A stretch of 64,000 nt of DNA. Origin: Plectrocnemia conspersa. Its lineage: Eukaryota > Arthropoda > Insecta > Trichoptera > Polycentropodidae. A model generated the notes under the pieces. That model saw only the letters and a program-made list of their open reading frames with translations, was not told the DNA's origin and made no database searches. The number at the start of each line of letters is the position of its first letter. The first letter of the stretch is position 1. This document shows positions 58,001-62,989 of the stretch, in pieces. A program made the translations under genes and the position numbers. The DNA is taken from the NCBI GenBank assembly GCA_009617715.1, contig VTFK01000137.1, positions 248,001-312,000 on the forward strand, written 5' to 3'.

Positions 58001-60129
58001 TGGAAGCATCAGTGTTTAGCGCATTGACTGGCTTATCTCTGTCTGTGTTCTGAGAATGCAACGTTTTCTCCTCAAGAAAGAGGAACTCATGGCTCCTTGT
58101 GGGTGTTCATTTCCCTAGTTAGAATGACGCCGGTGGACGCTTTCGAGAAGTTGTTCTTCGCTGTGTTCGGTCAGACGACTCCCGACGACCTCAACTACGT
58201 ACCCGAGTCCCGACCAGAATGGACCGAGAGCCTCTTCAAGATCGTATTCGGAGTGTACATGTTGGTTTCCGTGGTCGTGCTAATTAACCTGCTCATTGCT
58301 ATGATGTCAGACACTTATCAACGCATCCAGGTAATTGGTGGCAAACTCAACATCGAGTGTTCTTGCGGTTTGGTTACAGTGAAAATGAATCCGATTCTGT
58401 CGTTCGAGCTGCTCTTCTTCGCCGTATTCGGACAGACGACCACCGATCAGACGAAGGCCACGCCTCCGGTGCAACAGCCTCAATGGACCGGATATCTATA
58501 CAAAATTGTCTTCGGCATTTATATGTTGGTCTCGGTGGTTGTTCTGATCAATTTACTCATTGCTATGATGTCAGACACGTACCAGAGGATTCAGGTAATG
58601 AGACGCAGCCGAGAGCCCACCGACCGATTCCAATCCTTCATATCAAAAATCCAAAGCCCAAATCCAAAGTTGAATAAATAATAAGAAATTATAAACAAAT
58701 CTAGGATATACATACGTGTTGCTGCAGAGGAACCAGACAGATGTATCTAGGCTCTAATTTTGTTGTGAACGTGAGTCTGAAGTAAAGACAATCAAGAGCA
58801 ATTAAGTCCTGACTATACAGATAAACATAGACACAGTTGAAATGTGGTAATGCAAAAGGATGCCTCTACAACTACAACACTTATGTACTCTTTTGCCACA
58901 AAATAACTCAATTTGTATGTAAAATTACAGGTTTATTTGAGAAGTGAAAATAAAAATAGCAAATAGTTTATTAAGCTTTTAGCAAGTCTCGTTAGTTAAA
59001 ATTGTACTACATTTTATATGATATTATATCATAATCCATTATAAAAATGATTATTGAGTATTTTATCACAGCAAGAGTATTGAAAAACAAGAAATTTTAC
59101 ATAAAAATTTAGTTATACTATCTTTGTGGCAAAAATCTTGTTGTATAGTGTAATGTAAATAAAATAATCAAGTATGTAAGAATGGTCGACGATTGATGAA
59201 GAAAAGCACAAATACTAGATGTGAAAATTTTACACCGAGTCTCCTGAAAATGGATCGTAGAAGATTCAAATAAACGCTCGGTGTTGCTCTCTTAACTACT
59301 CCATGACTACTAGAATCGTATCGTATAAACAACCAAATGAACCACACACATCTGGTTTCTCTGCTGCACTCAGTATAAAGCGAAGTTTTAATTTAACATT
59401 TACATGCCTATATATTAATAAAATGTATAGTAAAATAAAATATAAATATAATTCTAATCCACTTCATTAAAATATATTTTATATAAAAAAATTGTATGTT
59501 TATATAGGCACAATCTGATATTGAATGGAAGTATGGTTTATCGAAGCTCATCAGAAACATGCACCGTACAACAACGGCACCATCACCGTTGAACTTAGTA
59601 ACAACTTGGTTGATGTGGTTGATAGCACTTTGCAAGGTAACTTCTCTATTATATTTATGTATATGTATGTATTAAGTACTCATAGTTTATATTAAAATTA
59701 ATATTATACCATACAGGCTAAGATGGCAAAACGGAAACGACCTAGTTTAGTGCATTTAGTCGGCCTTCAAAGGAGTCAAATGAGTGCAAGAACAAAGGCA
59801 GGTGCCAAATGGTTATCAAAAGTCAAAAAGACACAGATTGCTCCCAAAGGTAATGCTCCTATCCATATAATTTCTGCAATATGAATAGATCTTAACTTTT
59901 ATTATACAAAACAATTACAGAGTCTGTAGCATTGTCCGTAGTACATTTGAGTCCTCTTGGTTCTCAACAAAGCTTCACAAGTACAACCCGAATTGAGAAC
60001 GTTGCGGATTGGGAAGCAATTGCTAAGCGCTACAGAGCGTTGTGGAGGGACACCCCTGAGGCTCCGTCCAAAACAGAATCCGAAGATGTGGCTTCTACGG
60101 TTTCCGAGCTTCCAGGCGCAACAAATTAA
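21977..60129 (+). CDS. nompC: nompC / TRPN mechanotransduction channel, gene span (5' end missing)
   Basis: This is the overall span of a multi-exon gene for the TRPN-family channel NOMPC, a force-gated cation channel of ciliated mechanosensory neurons. A long ankyrin-repeat spring tethers it to microtubules. Seen directly: about 29 ankyrin units with TPLHLAA-type cores, a linker, six-helix TRP channel segments, a pore/S6 exon present in two versions, a TRP helix containing EWKYGL, and a basic tail. Coding segments: 21977-22078, 25438-25539, 31889-32005, 43904-43996, 47443-47656, 47729-47925, 47995-48396, 49549-50776, 50835-51034, 51101-51637, 51733-51939, 52006-52696, then 58077-58330 or 58380-58594, then 59508-59636, 59717-59849, 59921-60129. 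These give 1,604 or 1,591 residues. From memory of fly NOMPC, a cytosolic N-terminal stretch before the first repeat is absent here. I could not find it in 1-21976, so it is probably upstream of the window. Confidence 0.96.
22079..25437 (+). other. nompC: nompC intron, 3.36 kb
   Basis: Contains a GC-rich block at about 22280-22420 (GGCCGCGAGGGGTGAAGG) that looks like part of a repeat of unknown family; otherwise AT-rich with nothing recognisable. Confidence 0.6.
25438..25539 (+). CDS. nompC: nompC exon: ankyrin repeat (DNYNVLH)
   Basis: A 34-codon phase 0-0 exon with acceptor TTTTCAG and donor GTGAGT. It encodes DNYNVLHISAMYSREDVVKL and continues to GVDPFSTGG, an ankyrin unit in the order expected for NOMPC. 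A 3.36-kb intron precedes it. Confidence 0.95.
26045..26235. mobile_element. piggyBac-like MITE, 191 bp, TTAA target site
   Basis: TTAA at 26041-26044 and 26236-26239 flank inverted ends CCCTTTCACCGCG and CCGCGGTCAAAGGG. TTAA duplication with CCCTTT-type ends is diagnostic of piggyBac-like elements. It is too short to encode a transposase. It interrupts another, unidentified GC-richer repeat (about 25760-26580). Confidence 0.8.
29401..29780 (+). mobile_element. Possible solo LTR or retroelement fragment
   Basis: An abruptly GC-rich block in AT-rich intron, with 'GGATACTTAAGC' resembling a promoter, a purine-rich stretch, many short C-rich words, and AATAAA at 29723-29728 about 300 nt after the promoter-like start. 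This layout fits an LTR (U3-R-U5), but terminal TG/CA borders and a target duplication were not established. Confidence 0.3.
29990..30460. repeat. Dispersed repeat, copy 2, partly inverted
   Basis: AAACGTCCATTTGG near 30085 is the reverse complement of CAAATGGACGTTT near 30298, and blocks such as ATTTCACTG recur on both sides, so this copy is a loose inverted repeat. It shares its core with 18895-19110. Confidence 0.45.
30478..30620. repeat. Short inverted-repeat element
   Basis: ACACGGTAAA (30478-30487) and TTTACCGTGT (30611-30620) form a perfect 10-bp inverted pair around a G-rich 123-bp core. It could be a small MITE. No target-site duplication is evident. Confidence 0.4.
31889..32005 (+). 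CDS. nompC: nompC exon: ankyrin repeat (SRQQTAVHLV)
   Basis: A 39-codon phase 0-0 exon with a T-rich tract and CAG acceptor and a GTATAT donor. It encodes SRQQTAVHLVASRQTGTATS and ends in KDIRIKADG. The next coding segment in frame is RGKIPLLLAV at 43904, 11.9 kb downstream. Confidence 0.95.
32080..32150 (+). promoter_or_regulatory. Candidate intronic TATA promoter and first exon
   Basis: TATATAAG (32080-32087) is followed 33 nt later by an Inr-like TCAATT (A at 32113), then AAAC-ATG at 32125 and the donor G|GTGAGT at 32151. The short exon would encode MVRWTVRL and end in phase 2. Joined to the nompC exon at 43904 it would be out of frame, so it is more likely a 5' leader of the alternative transcript, a separate nested unit, or chance. 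Confidence 0.25.
33160..34230 (+). repeat. Strongly diverged tandem repeat array
   Basis: Related units recur about every 80-175 bp. Each has a 'TATTCGAATATGACCTAATC' block (near 33246, 33404, 33541, 33715, 33793, 33968, 34121), usually followed by 'GCAGTTCTGTTTTGTGTT' and 'TTATCAGATAGTAGATTGTA'. A 'TTTTCGGAGAACTA' block precedes most copies. The array is old and unevenly decayed. Confidence 0.6.
34846..34990. repeat. GC-rich hairpin repeat (hAT-MITE-like)
   Basis: AGGGCGGTGCC and GGCACCGCCCT form an 11-bp perfect stem with an 11-nt loop (about 34892-34924). The right edge, read on the minus strand, begins CAGTGAGGGGTGTAGCGCAG, resembling the CAGTGGCGTAGC ends of the element at 62009. It is probably a degenerate relative. 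Confidence 0.4.
38023..38048. repeat. (ATT)n microsatellite
   Basis: Eight or more perfect ATT units in the large nompC intron. Confidence 0.85.
38870..39256 (-). mobile_element. mariner transposase relic, C-terminal and central part
   Basis: Minus-strand translation gives IQIIHQLAEKLNQSDSSVHR then HIQNIGKAWRQGV (helix-turn-helix region), and, after an internal deletion, KIKELG, LSHPSYYSNLAPSD and HLLRHF. The last is a decayed form of the mariner HPPYSPDLAPSDYHLF signature. The 5' side of the same relic continues at 40393, beyond an inserted hAT element. Confidence 0.75.
39265..40384. mobile_element. Nonautonomous hAT element (1,120 bp) inserted in the mariner relic
   Basis: Inverted ends TAGAGTCTCCAATTACTCGA and (right) TTGGAGACTCTA are flanked by 8-bp direct repeats GTAGCTAC (39257-39264) and GTAGCTAG (40385-40392). 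An 8-bp duplication and TAGAG ends are hAT hallmarks. Both subterminal regions carry many ACTCGAGTA motifs. No transposase was found inside. The surrounding mariner frame resumes on both sides. Confidence 0.8.
40393..40440 (-). mobile_element. mariner transposase relic, N-terminal side of the split
   Basis: The minus-strand frame gives GRQENIDDGVL directly before the inserted hAT element, and would continue into the IQIIHQLAEKLNQ segment at 39256 if the insertion were removed. Sequence further right (to about 40640) is not clearly assigned. Confidence 0.6.
41095..41126 (+). promoter_or_regulatory. X-box (RFX-type) candidate with repeated GTTGCC half-sites
   Basis: GTTGCCAGAGCAAC at 41113-41126 matches the RFX X-box pattern exactly (RYYVYY, two-base spacer, RRHNAC). 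Two more GTTGCC half-sites precede it at 41095 and 41106. The site sits in a GC-richer island (about 40920-41240) about 2.6 kb upstream of the alternative nompC start. RFX factors drive genes of ciliated sensory neurons, the cells that use NOMPC; the link is inference. Confidence 0.45.
43691..43996 (+). CDS. nompC: nompC candidate alternative first coding exon fused to the RGKIPLLL ankyrin exon
   Basis: An ORF opens at ATG 43691 (or ATG 43700) and runs without a stop through the acceptor of the fourth ankyrin exon into donor GTATTT at 43997. An in-frame TAA sits immediately before ATG 43691, so this must be a true N-terminus unless an acceptor lies inside it. The 71 codons before the acceptor encode a basic, serine-rich start (MSKRGRSRRSSSSSEDAED) followed by an amphipathic, lysine/leucine-rich stretch, then VLCCQ. 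The stretch is much more GC-rich than its flanks, as coding DNA here tends to be. If used, the isoform lacks the 110 residues of the three earlier exons in the window plus the canonical N-terminus. Whether it is transcribed is inference. Confidence 0.6.
43904..43996 (+). CDS. nompC: nompC exon: ankyrin repeat (RGKIPLLLAV), canonical acceptor
   Basis: In the full-length transcript this 31-codon phase 0-0 exon uses the acceptor GTTGTCAG at 43903 and follows KADG of the exon at 31889-32005. It encodes RGKIPLLLAVEAGNQSMCRE and ends in SAQTSEQLK. The acceptor lies inside a longer open frame, described separately. Confidence 0.93.
45090..45250 (-). mobile_element. Truncated copy of the 62009 hAT MITE family
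   Basis: Read on the minus strand, it matches the element at 62009-62251 for about 130 bp: GGCGGCACATGCTTGG, then TTTTCGCGAT, then CTGAATGCGCTAAAA and ATCCACGAATA. The terminal CAGTGGCGTAGC is missing. A further degenerate relative with CAGTGATGTAGCTAGG lies at about 44768-44935. Confidence 0.6.
45799..45819. repeat. (AT)n microsatellite
   Basis: An uninterrupted AT dinucleotide run within the nompC intron. Confidence 0.85.
46550..46980 (-). mobile_element. hAT transposase relic (DUF4371 type)
   Basis: Minus-strand translation with frameshifts gives MFEYTPDVSHHEQMWKINRY, then ITIEESLIDFIATKK, then SRANAIKELVQQIPFVYNVL. The TPDVSH motif and the following order match the central domain of DUF4371-bearing hAT transposases. 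Stops and frame changes mark it as dead. Confidence 0.65.
47443..47656 (+). CDS. nompC: nompC exon: two ankyrin repeats
   Basis: Begins ATSTNGDCALHLAARRRDVD after acceptor ACTTAG and ends in phase 1 after SAAITDHQ, with donor GTATGA. It contains two ankyrin cores, CALHLAA and TPLHIAS. The split Asp codon is completed by the next exon. Confidence 0.96.
47729..47925 (+). CDS. nompC: nompC exon: ankyrin repeats (DRTPMHLAAE)
   Basis: Starts in phase 1 after acceptor GGTTCAG, separated from the previous exon by a 72-nt intron. It encodes RTPMHLAAENGHAG followed by FERTKDGSTLMHIASLNGHA and ends at HMPNK in phase 0 with donor GTTAGT. Confidence 0.96.
47995..48396 (+). CDS. nompC: nompC exon: four ankyrin repeats
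   Basis: A 134-codon phase 0-0 exon with a 69-nt intron before it and donor GTATAC. It begins GGARSIHTAAKYGHVGIINT and carries cores TALHIAV, TPLHLAS and TPVHVAA, ending GDPLYKSK. Confidence 0.97.
48560..49480 (-). mobile_element. Tc1/mariner-superfamily transposase relic, copy 1
   Basis: It fills most of the intron before the 409-codon ankyrin exon. Minus-strand reading in order: ESLTEDPELSIRQRSQ, FSDEAHFHLSMYVN, NVTVWCALWPGGIIGFYFFE and FVWPPRLCNLTPVKFF. FSDEAHFHL and VTVWCALW are signature blocks of IS630/Tc1/mariner DDE transposases. Many frame breaks. Confidence 0.8.
49549..50776 (+). CDS. nompC: nompC exon: large ankyrin exon, about twelve repeats
   Basis: A 409-codon exon, phase 0 in and phase 1 out, with acceptor TTTTAG and donor GTATGT. 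It opens with SGETPLHLACRGCRPDIVKH. The cores visible in order include SALHNAC, TAFHYCA, TPLLIAC, SALHLAA, TALHLAA, TPLYLAA, KPIHAAA, TCAHIAA, TPLQLAA, TAVHLAA and TPLHVAA. This is the middle of the ankyrin spring that couples the NOMPC pore to the microtubule cytoskeleton. The last codon is split and completed as Asp. Confidence 0.97.
50835..51034 (+). CDS. nompC: nompC exon: ankyrin repeats (DTVRELL)
   Basis: Phase 1 in, phase 0 out, after a 58-nt intron. It encodes TVRELLVHVPGTVKSDTPTG and then GMTPLHLAAYSGNENVVRLL, ending DAATTEN before donor GTATGT. Confidence 0.96.
51101..51637 (+). CDS. nompC: nompC exon: last ankyrin repeats and start of linker
   Basis: A 179-codon phase 0-0 exon with acceptor TTCTAG, a 66-nt intron before it, and donor GTAAGC. 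Ankyrin cores NPLHLAC, TGLHIAS, TPLHCAS and SPIWFAA are followed by EHDTYSLMEDKRFIYNLMV and VSPAPVDAAAKLSNIYINLS. That is the NOMPC sequence just after the last repeat, at the start of the linker domain. Confidence 0.96.
51733..51939 (+). CDS. nompC: nompC exon: linker domain
   Basis: A 69-codon phase 0-0 exon with donor GTGAGT. It encodes EKERAKDLIAAGKQCEAMAT, then RRNVEFLDVLIENEQKEVIA and VVQRYLQ, the helical linker between ankyrin spring and membrane in TRPN channels. It transmits spring movement to the TRP helix in the known NOMPC structure; that role is family knowledge. Confidence 0.96.
52006..52696 (+). CDS. nompC: nompC exon: pre-S1 and transmembrane segments S1-S5
   Basis: A 230-codon exon, phase 0 in and phase 1 out, with donor GTAATA after REYFSD. 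It begins ELWRGSLTWAPWRTMVLFVG. Hydrophobic stretches follow in order: a first one ending WVVFTLPLG, then SHIHLMLLLMVSG, WGLLIWLSGLLLFELT, IKLFVLLFGMCGVGAHVCG, QFFALSFLLACVQILDFLSF, and the S5-like LARFLAVLAIFVFGFSMHIV. GC content is much higher than in the ankyrin exons. The split last codon (G plus two bases) can be completed by either of two alternative downstream exons. Confidence 0.96.
53565..53764. mobile_element. piggyBac-like MITE, 200 bp, TTAA target site
   Basis: TTAA at 53561-53564 and 53765-53768 flank ends CCTTTTCACCGCGG and GACGTGAAAGGG. The ends match those of the 26045-26235 element; the interiors do not obviously match. Confidence 0.75.
53830..54310 (-). mobile_element. Tc1/mariner-superfamily transposase relic, copy 2
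   Basis: Minus-strand reading gives SMTKDPKLSIRRRSQFLSFS and IFSDEVHFYLSGYVNKKN, then SCALWSGGVIGLYFIEK. It is the same family as the relic at 48560-49480 but a distinct, shorter copy, also inside a nompC intron. An A/T run near 54030 interrupts it. Confidence 0.75.
55232..55262. repeat. (TTTG)n microsatellite
   Basis: Seven near-perfect TTTG units. Confidence 0.85.
55557..56018. mobile_element. Tigger/pogo-like MITE, 462 bp, TA target site
   Basis: Ends CAGTGAAATCTC and GAGATTTCACTG are perfect 12-bp inverted repeats flanked by TA on each side (55555-55556, 56019-56020). TAACGAA recurs at least five times in the subterminal regions, as in pogo/Tigger-type ends. No transposase was recognised inside. 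Confidence 0.7.
56666..56723 (+). repeat. Dispersed repeat, copy 2 (shared with 7491-7541)
   Basis: It shares AATTCACGTCAAAAGCAATA and AGTGGGAACGCTC in order with the reverse complement of 7491-7541. It lies directly beside the hairpin at 56733-56813. Confidence 0.5.
56733..56813. repeat. Hairpin, about 26-bp stem
   Basis: TATGCTTTACTATCCAGG and, downstream, CCTGGATGGTAAAGCATA are almost exact reverse complements, extended by AT-rich arms. The loop is about 30 nt. Confidence 0.6.
58077..58330 (+). CDS. nompC: nompC alternative pore/S6 exon A
   Basis: Starts after acceptor CTCAAG in phase 1, completing the split codon as Glu, and ends in phase 0 before donor GTAATT. Junction product: FSD-ERGTHGSLWVFISLVRM, then DAFEKLFFAVFGQTTPDDLN (pore helix and filter), then S6 LFKIVFGVYMLVSVVVLINL and MSDTYQRIQ. 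It is longer than exon B by 13 residues at its start. The downstream exon joins in frame as AQSDIEWKYG. The acceptor is AAG rather than the favoured CAG/TAG, so its exact start is slightly less certain than that of exon B. Confidence 0.88.
58380..58594 (+). CDS. nompC: nompC alternative pore/S6 exon B
   Basis: Starts after acceptor GTTACAG in phase 1, completing the split codon as Val (FSD-VKMNPILSFELLFFAVF), and ends in phase 0 before donor GTAATG. It encodes the same elements as exon A: pore helix FAVFGQTTTDQ, then YLYKIVFGIYMLVSVVVLIN and MSDTYQRIQ. As I recall fly NOMPC, this version resembles the described fly isoform more than exon A does. The two exons differ mainly in the outer-pore loop between filter and S6 (TPDDLNYVPESRPEWTES versus TTDQTKATPPVQQPQWTG). 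Confidence 0.93.
58595..59507 (+). other. nompC: nompC intron after pore exons, 0.9 kb
   Basis: No repeat or exon recognised. The frame of exon B stays open for 29 codons into this intron, to TAA 58679-58681. Confidence 0.6.
59508..59636 (+). CDS. nompC: nompC exon: TRP helix
   Basis: A 43-codon phase 0-0 exon with acceptor ATATAG and donor GTAACT. It encodes AQSDIEWKYGLSKLIRNMHR, then TTTAPSPLNLVTTWL. The EWKYGLSKLIR stretch is the TRP helix that runs under the membrane and contacts the linker domain. Both pore exons end in phase 0 and join here in frame. Confidence 0.96.
59717..59849 (+). CDS. nompC: nompC exon: basic C-terminal region
   Basis: Phase 0 in, phase 1 out, with acceptor ATACAG and donor GTAATG. 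It encodes AKMAKRKRPSLVHLVGLQRS then RTKAGAKWLSKVKK, a lysine/arginine-rich cytosolic stretch conserved in NOMPC C-termini. Confidence 0.95.
59921..60129 (+). CDS. nompC: nompC last coding exon
   Basis: Starts in phase 1 after acceptor ATTACAG (split codon Glu) and ends at TAA 60127-60129. It encodes SVALSVVHLSPLGSQQSFTS, then RIENVADWEAIAKRYRALWR, and ends SELPGATN. The VHLSPLGSQ and ENVADWEAIAK motifs are typical of NOMPC tails. A candidate polyadenylation signal AATAAA lies at 60713-60718; the true 3' end is not determined. Confidence 0.95.
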
Positions 60130-62989
60130 TACTCGAGTAAACTACATATCATATAAAATTATTTTTATAACTAATTAGTTCACAAAGCTAAACGATTTTG
60201 TTTTGTATTATATACTGTAAATATCATAGAATGCAATAATGTAGATTTATATTCTGATCACATATCCTAATTATTACTTAAGTATTTTTCTTATAACATG
60301 TATTTGTGTATATAGCCATTGTTATAACATAATATTTAAATAAGAAAATAATCATGTTTTGGTAATGTACAAGAATGTAATTATATTATAATTAAGATAT
60401 GTTTTCTAACATACTAAAAAAGTATGACTTGCCAAAATATAAAATCCACTGTTCCTTATTACATACATAATGTATAGTTATCTATAAAATCATATCATTA
60501 TTATTGAACAAATGTTTTAATTTTACTGTTCAGTTCATTTGGATACAAAAAGGTCGCTTTGTAAAAGTCATCTACTTAATAACTTTAAAAACACAATACT
60601 ATCAGTAAAATTAAATTAAAAGTTCAAGTGAATTACTGATTTATTCATATAAGTAATTAATAATCATAAATGTGCTAGAACATTTTTTATATATCATTAA
60701 ATGGAAATTTGCAATAAATAATCATATAATGTATGTGCCTTACAGTTAAATTATGTTTCTTTTGTTTTAAAATAAATGTTTATAAAATAATATCAATTAA
60801 TTATTTTATTACTATCGTATATATAATTATTTGTATTACTCCTAACACACAATATAAAAAAATCAAGAAGAAAATATATTTTAGACTGAGTTTGCTATTT
60901 GAAACAACATTATGTTTCATGCCGACTCACCGAGCAAATGTACAAACAGTGTGACACCGTGCAAATGTACAAACATATAGATCTACTATAAATTTTAGTT
61001 TACACTCGACTTCACTACGCCTCAACGCTCAAACCACTACTTCGCTCAAGGACTTCTTCTACCACGGACATCGGTCTCGCCTCTTGTTAAGCATCACCTC
61101 CAGAACACACAAGATCATAAACAGTATCAACTTCAAGAAGGATAACTACCGATCGAACCGAAGACCTACTATCGAAGCGACTATGACCTGTACGTTTCAA
61201 TACAAATAACTTTGCTTTCTATATAAAAATATTCTTGTGACTATGAGATCAGGACATTTCCTCTTTTGGTTCCGCACATTCTAGTGATTTTGGATAAATA
61301 AAACTATGTTAATTTAAGAGAATAATCAACAATCATTCGACAAAAATATAAGTTGCATGTTCTCTCCTTTCAGTCTATTAGTCATTCTATGTTTGGATAC
61401 TTCAGTACAAAATACCCCAAAAATTGAAAGATTTTGAGTATGATTTAACACGTATCCTGCCACAGTATATTTTAATTAAAGACCTACTGCGACAATTTAA
61501 AAATGTAATTGTATAATATGGATATACTGTATACATATGATATGTATATGTAGGTATGATAAATAATTTTTTTTTTAATATTTATATAAAACCATACTCA
61601 TGGCGTTGGTCACCGATGAGCGATGCGGTGATACTGATTAAGTTTTGCATGATAAGAAATTCACTTATAAATATATTACGTACATATGTACAGTATTCAA
61701 ATTAGCCAAATAATGCAATGATGAATATACAAAATTATTATGAAATATTTATATACACTAGAAAAACTAACCTTAAATTTTTTAAATTAGATGTTTCTCA
61801 ATTGTATGTAATTGACTTAATGTATTAGCCTAAAAATAGCGTAATAGCGATTGAAAAATATATTTAAGGTTACTAGCCCTTAGGGGTGTGAAATAGACGT
61901 GGAAAGCTGGTAACAATTTATTTAGTATAAAATATGTTGCAACAAACTATTGTGAAAGAGTATTCTCCTCCTCGAGCGCTGGTGGAGAAGCTGGCGGTGA
62001 AATTATGTCAGTGGCGTAGCTATGAGAGGGCGGAGGGGGCGGGCCGCCCCGGGCGGCATTTGCTTGGAGGCGGCATATTCGCGATGGGATCATCTAGTGT
62101 TGTTCTTAACTCTGAATGCACTAAAACATATATAAATCCACGAATAACAAGAGCTTAATAATAACCAATTTATTATCTTAAGAAATGCTGATTTTATGAC
62201 CCTGCAAAAAAAGGATAGGGGGGGGCGGCACATACCCTAGCTACGCCACTGAATTATGTCCTCAGGATGGTCCTCTGAGGTCTCTGGTAGCAAAACGTAG
62301 TCGTGCTCGATCGTCTAGTGTCTCTAGTGTGCCACTATACAGATGTATCAAAGTCTGCCGCTCTGCAGTCTGTCGATGTCTTAAAATCTCTTCATGTCTG
62401 TCTGATCGGTGCTTTTGAGACCGGCCTTATATATCATAGGTTGGGAAGCTCTCCGTCAAATCATAAACAATACAGAGATCATTAAATCAATTGTTGCGCT
62501 TGTTTATTTGACCAACGAATAAACAAATACTTGACCCAAATTAGCTTTGATATTCTTTACTATAAACTTAATATTTCATTATATAACTCATATACGCACA
62601 AAGATAATATGAAAAATCTATAATTTATTATATTACACGTTTTTCTTAAATAATTCAATTTTTAAATAAAATTCTCAAACATTTTGCTGTACATTTGATT
62701 CAAAGGCGCCACGTCGGTCATATTCAATGTTAAAACTCGATGTTTCGGTGACCACCGGCACTCCAGCGTCAATTCTAAATAAATATTGACAGTCACGGGT
62801 GATCAGTACGGCACAGTATTCAAAGTTAATGTGTGAAAGTAGCAAAATATGTATTAAGCAATATTAATACAAGCTAAGTATAAAAATACGTGAAGATCTA
62901 TTTTATATTAGCAAAGATGATTTTAAATAAATTTAATAGATAGATAAATGAAAAACGGTTTCTTATCATATTCGTTTATTTCATATAAT
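60130..62989. other. Convergent intergenic region
   Basis: Contains nompC 3'UTR sequence, a repeat of CAAATGTACAAAC in tandem (about 60934-60976) leading into a C-rich, possibly LTR-derived block (60980-61290), and the hAT MITE. No additional gene was recognised; the frame around 62303-62485 is not convincing. Confidence 0.5.
62009..62251. mobile_element. hAT-type MITE, 243 bp with perfect 8-bp target duplication
   Basis: Ends CAGTGGCGTAGCTA and TAGCTACGCCACTG are inverted, and AATTATGT occurs on both sides (62001-62008, 62252-62259). An 8-bp duplication indicates a hAT-type transposase. The GC-rich start (GGGCCGCCCCGGGCGGC) stands out strongly. No coding capacity. Confidence 0.85.

Larger units (their letters stand above)
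52697..58076 (+). other. nompC: nompC intron before the alternative pore exons, 5.4 kb
   Basis: Holds a piggyBac-like MITE, mariner-family relic copy 2, an unassigned GC-rich repeat (about 54430-54710), a TTTG run, a Tigger-like MITE and a hairpin. A good acceptor (TTTCAG at 55100) exists but leads to a stop within six codons in the required phase. Confidence 0.6.

Noticed and set aside
58097..58681. A single 194-codon gene with two channel pores
   Set aside because: It is the chance concatenation of two alternative nompC exons, their 49-nt spacer and the following intron. Both exons have proper splice sites and phases.
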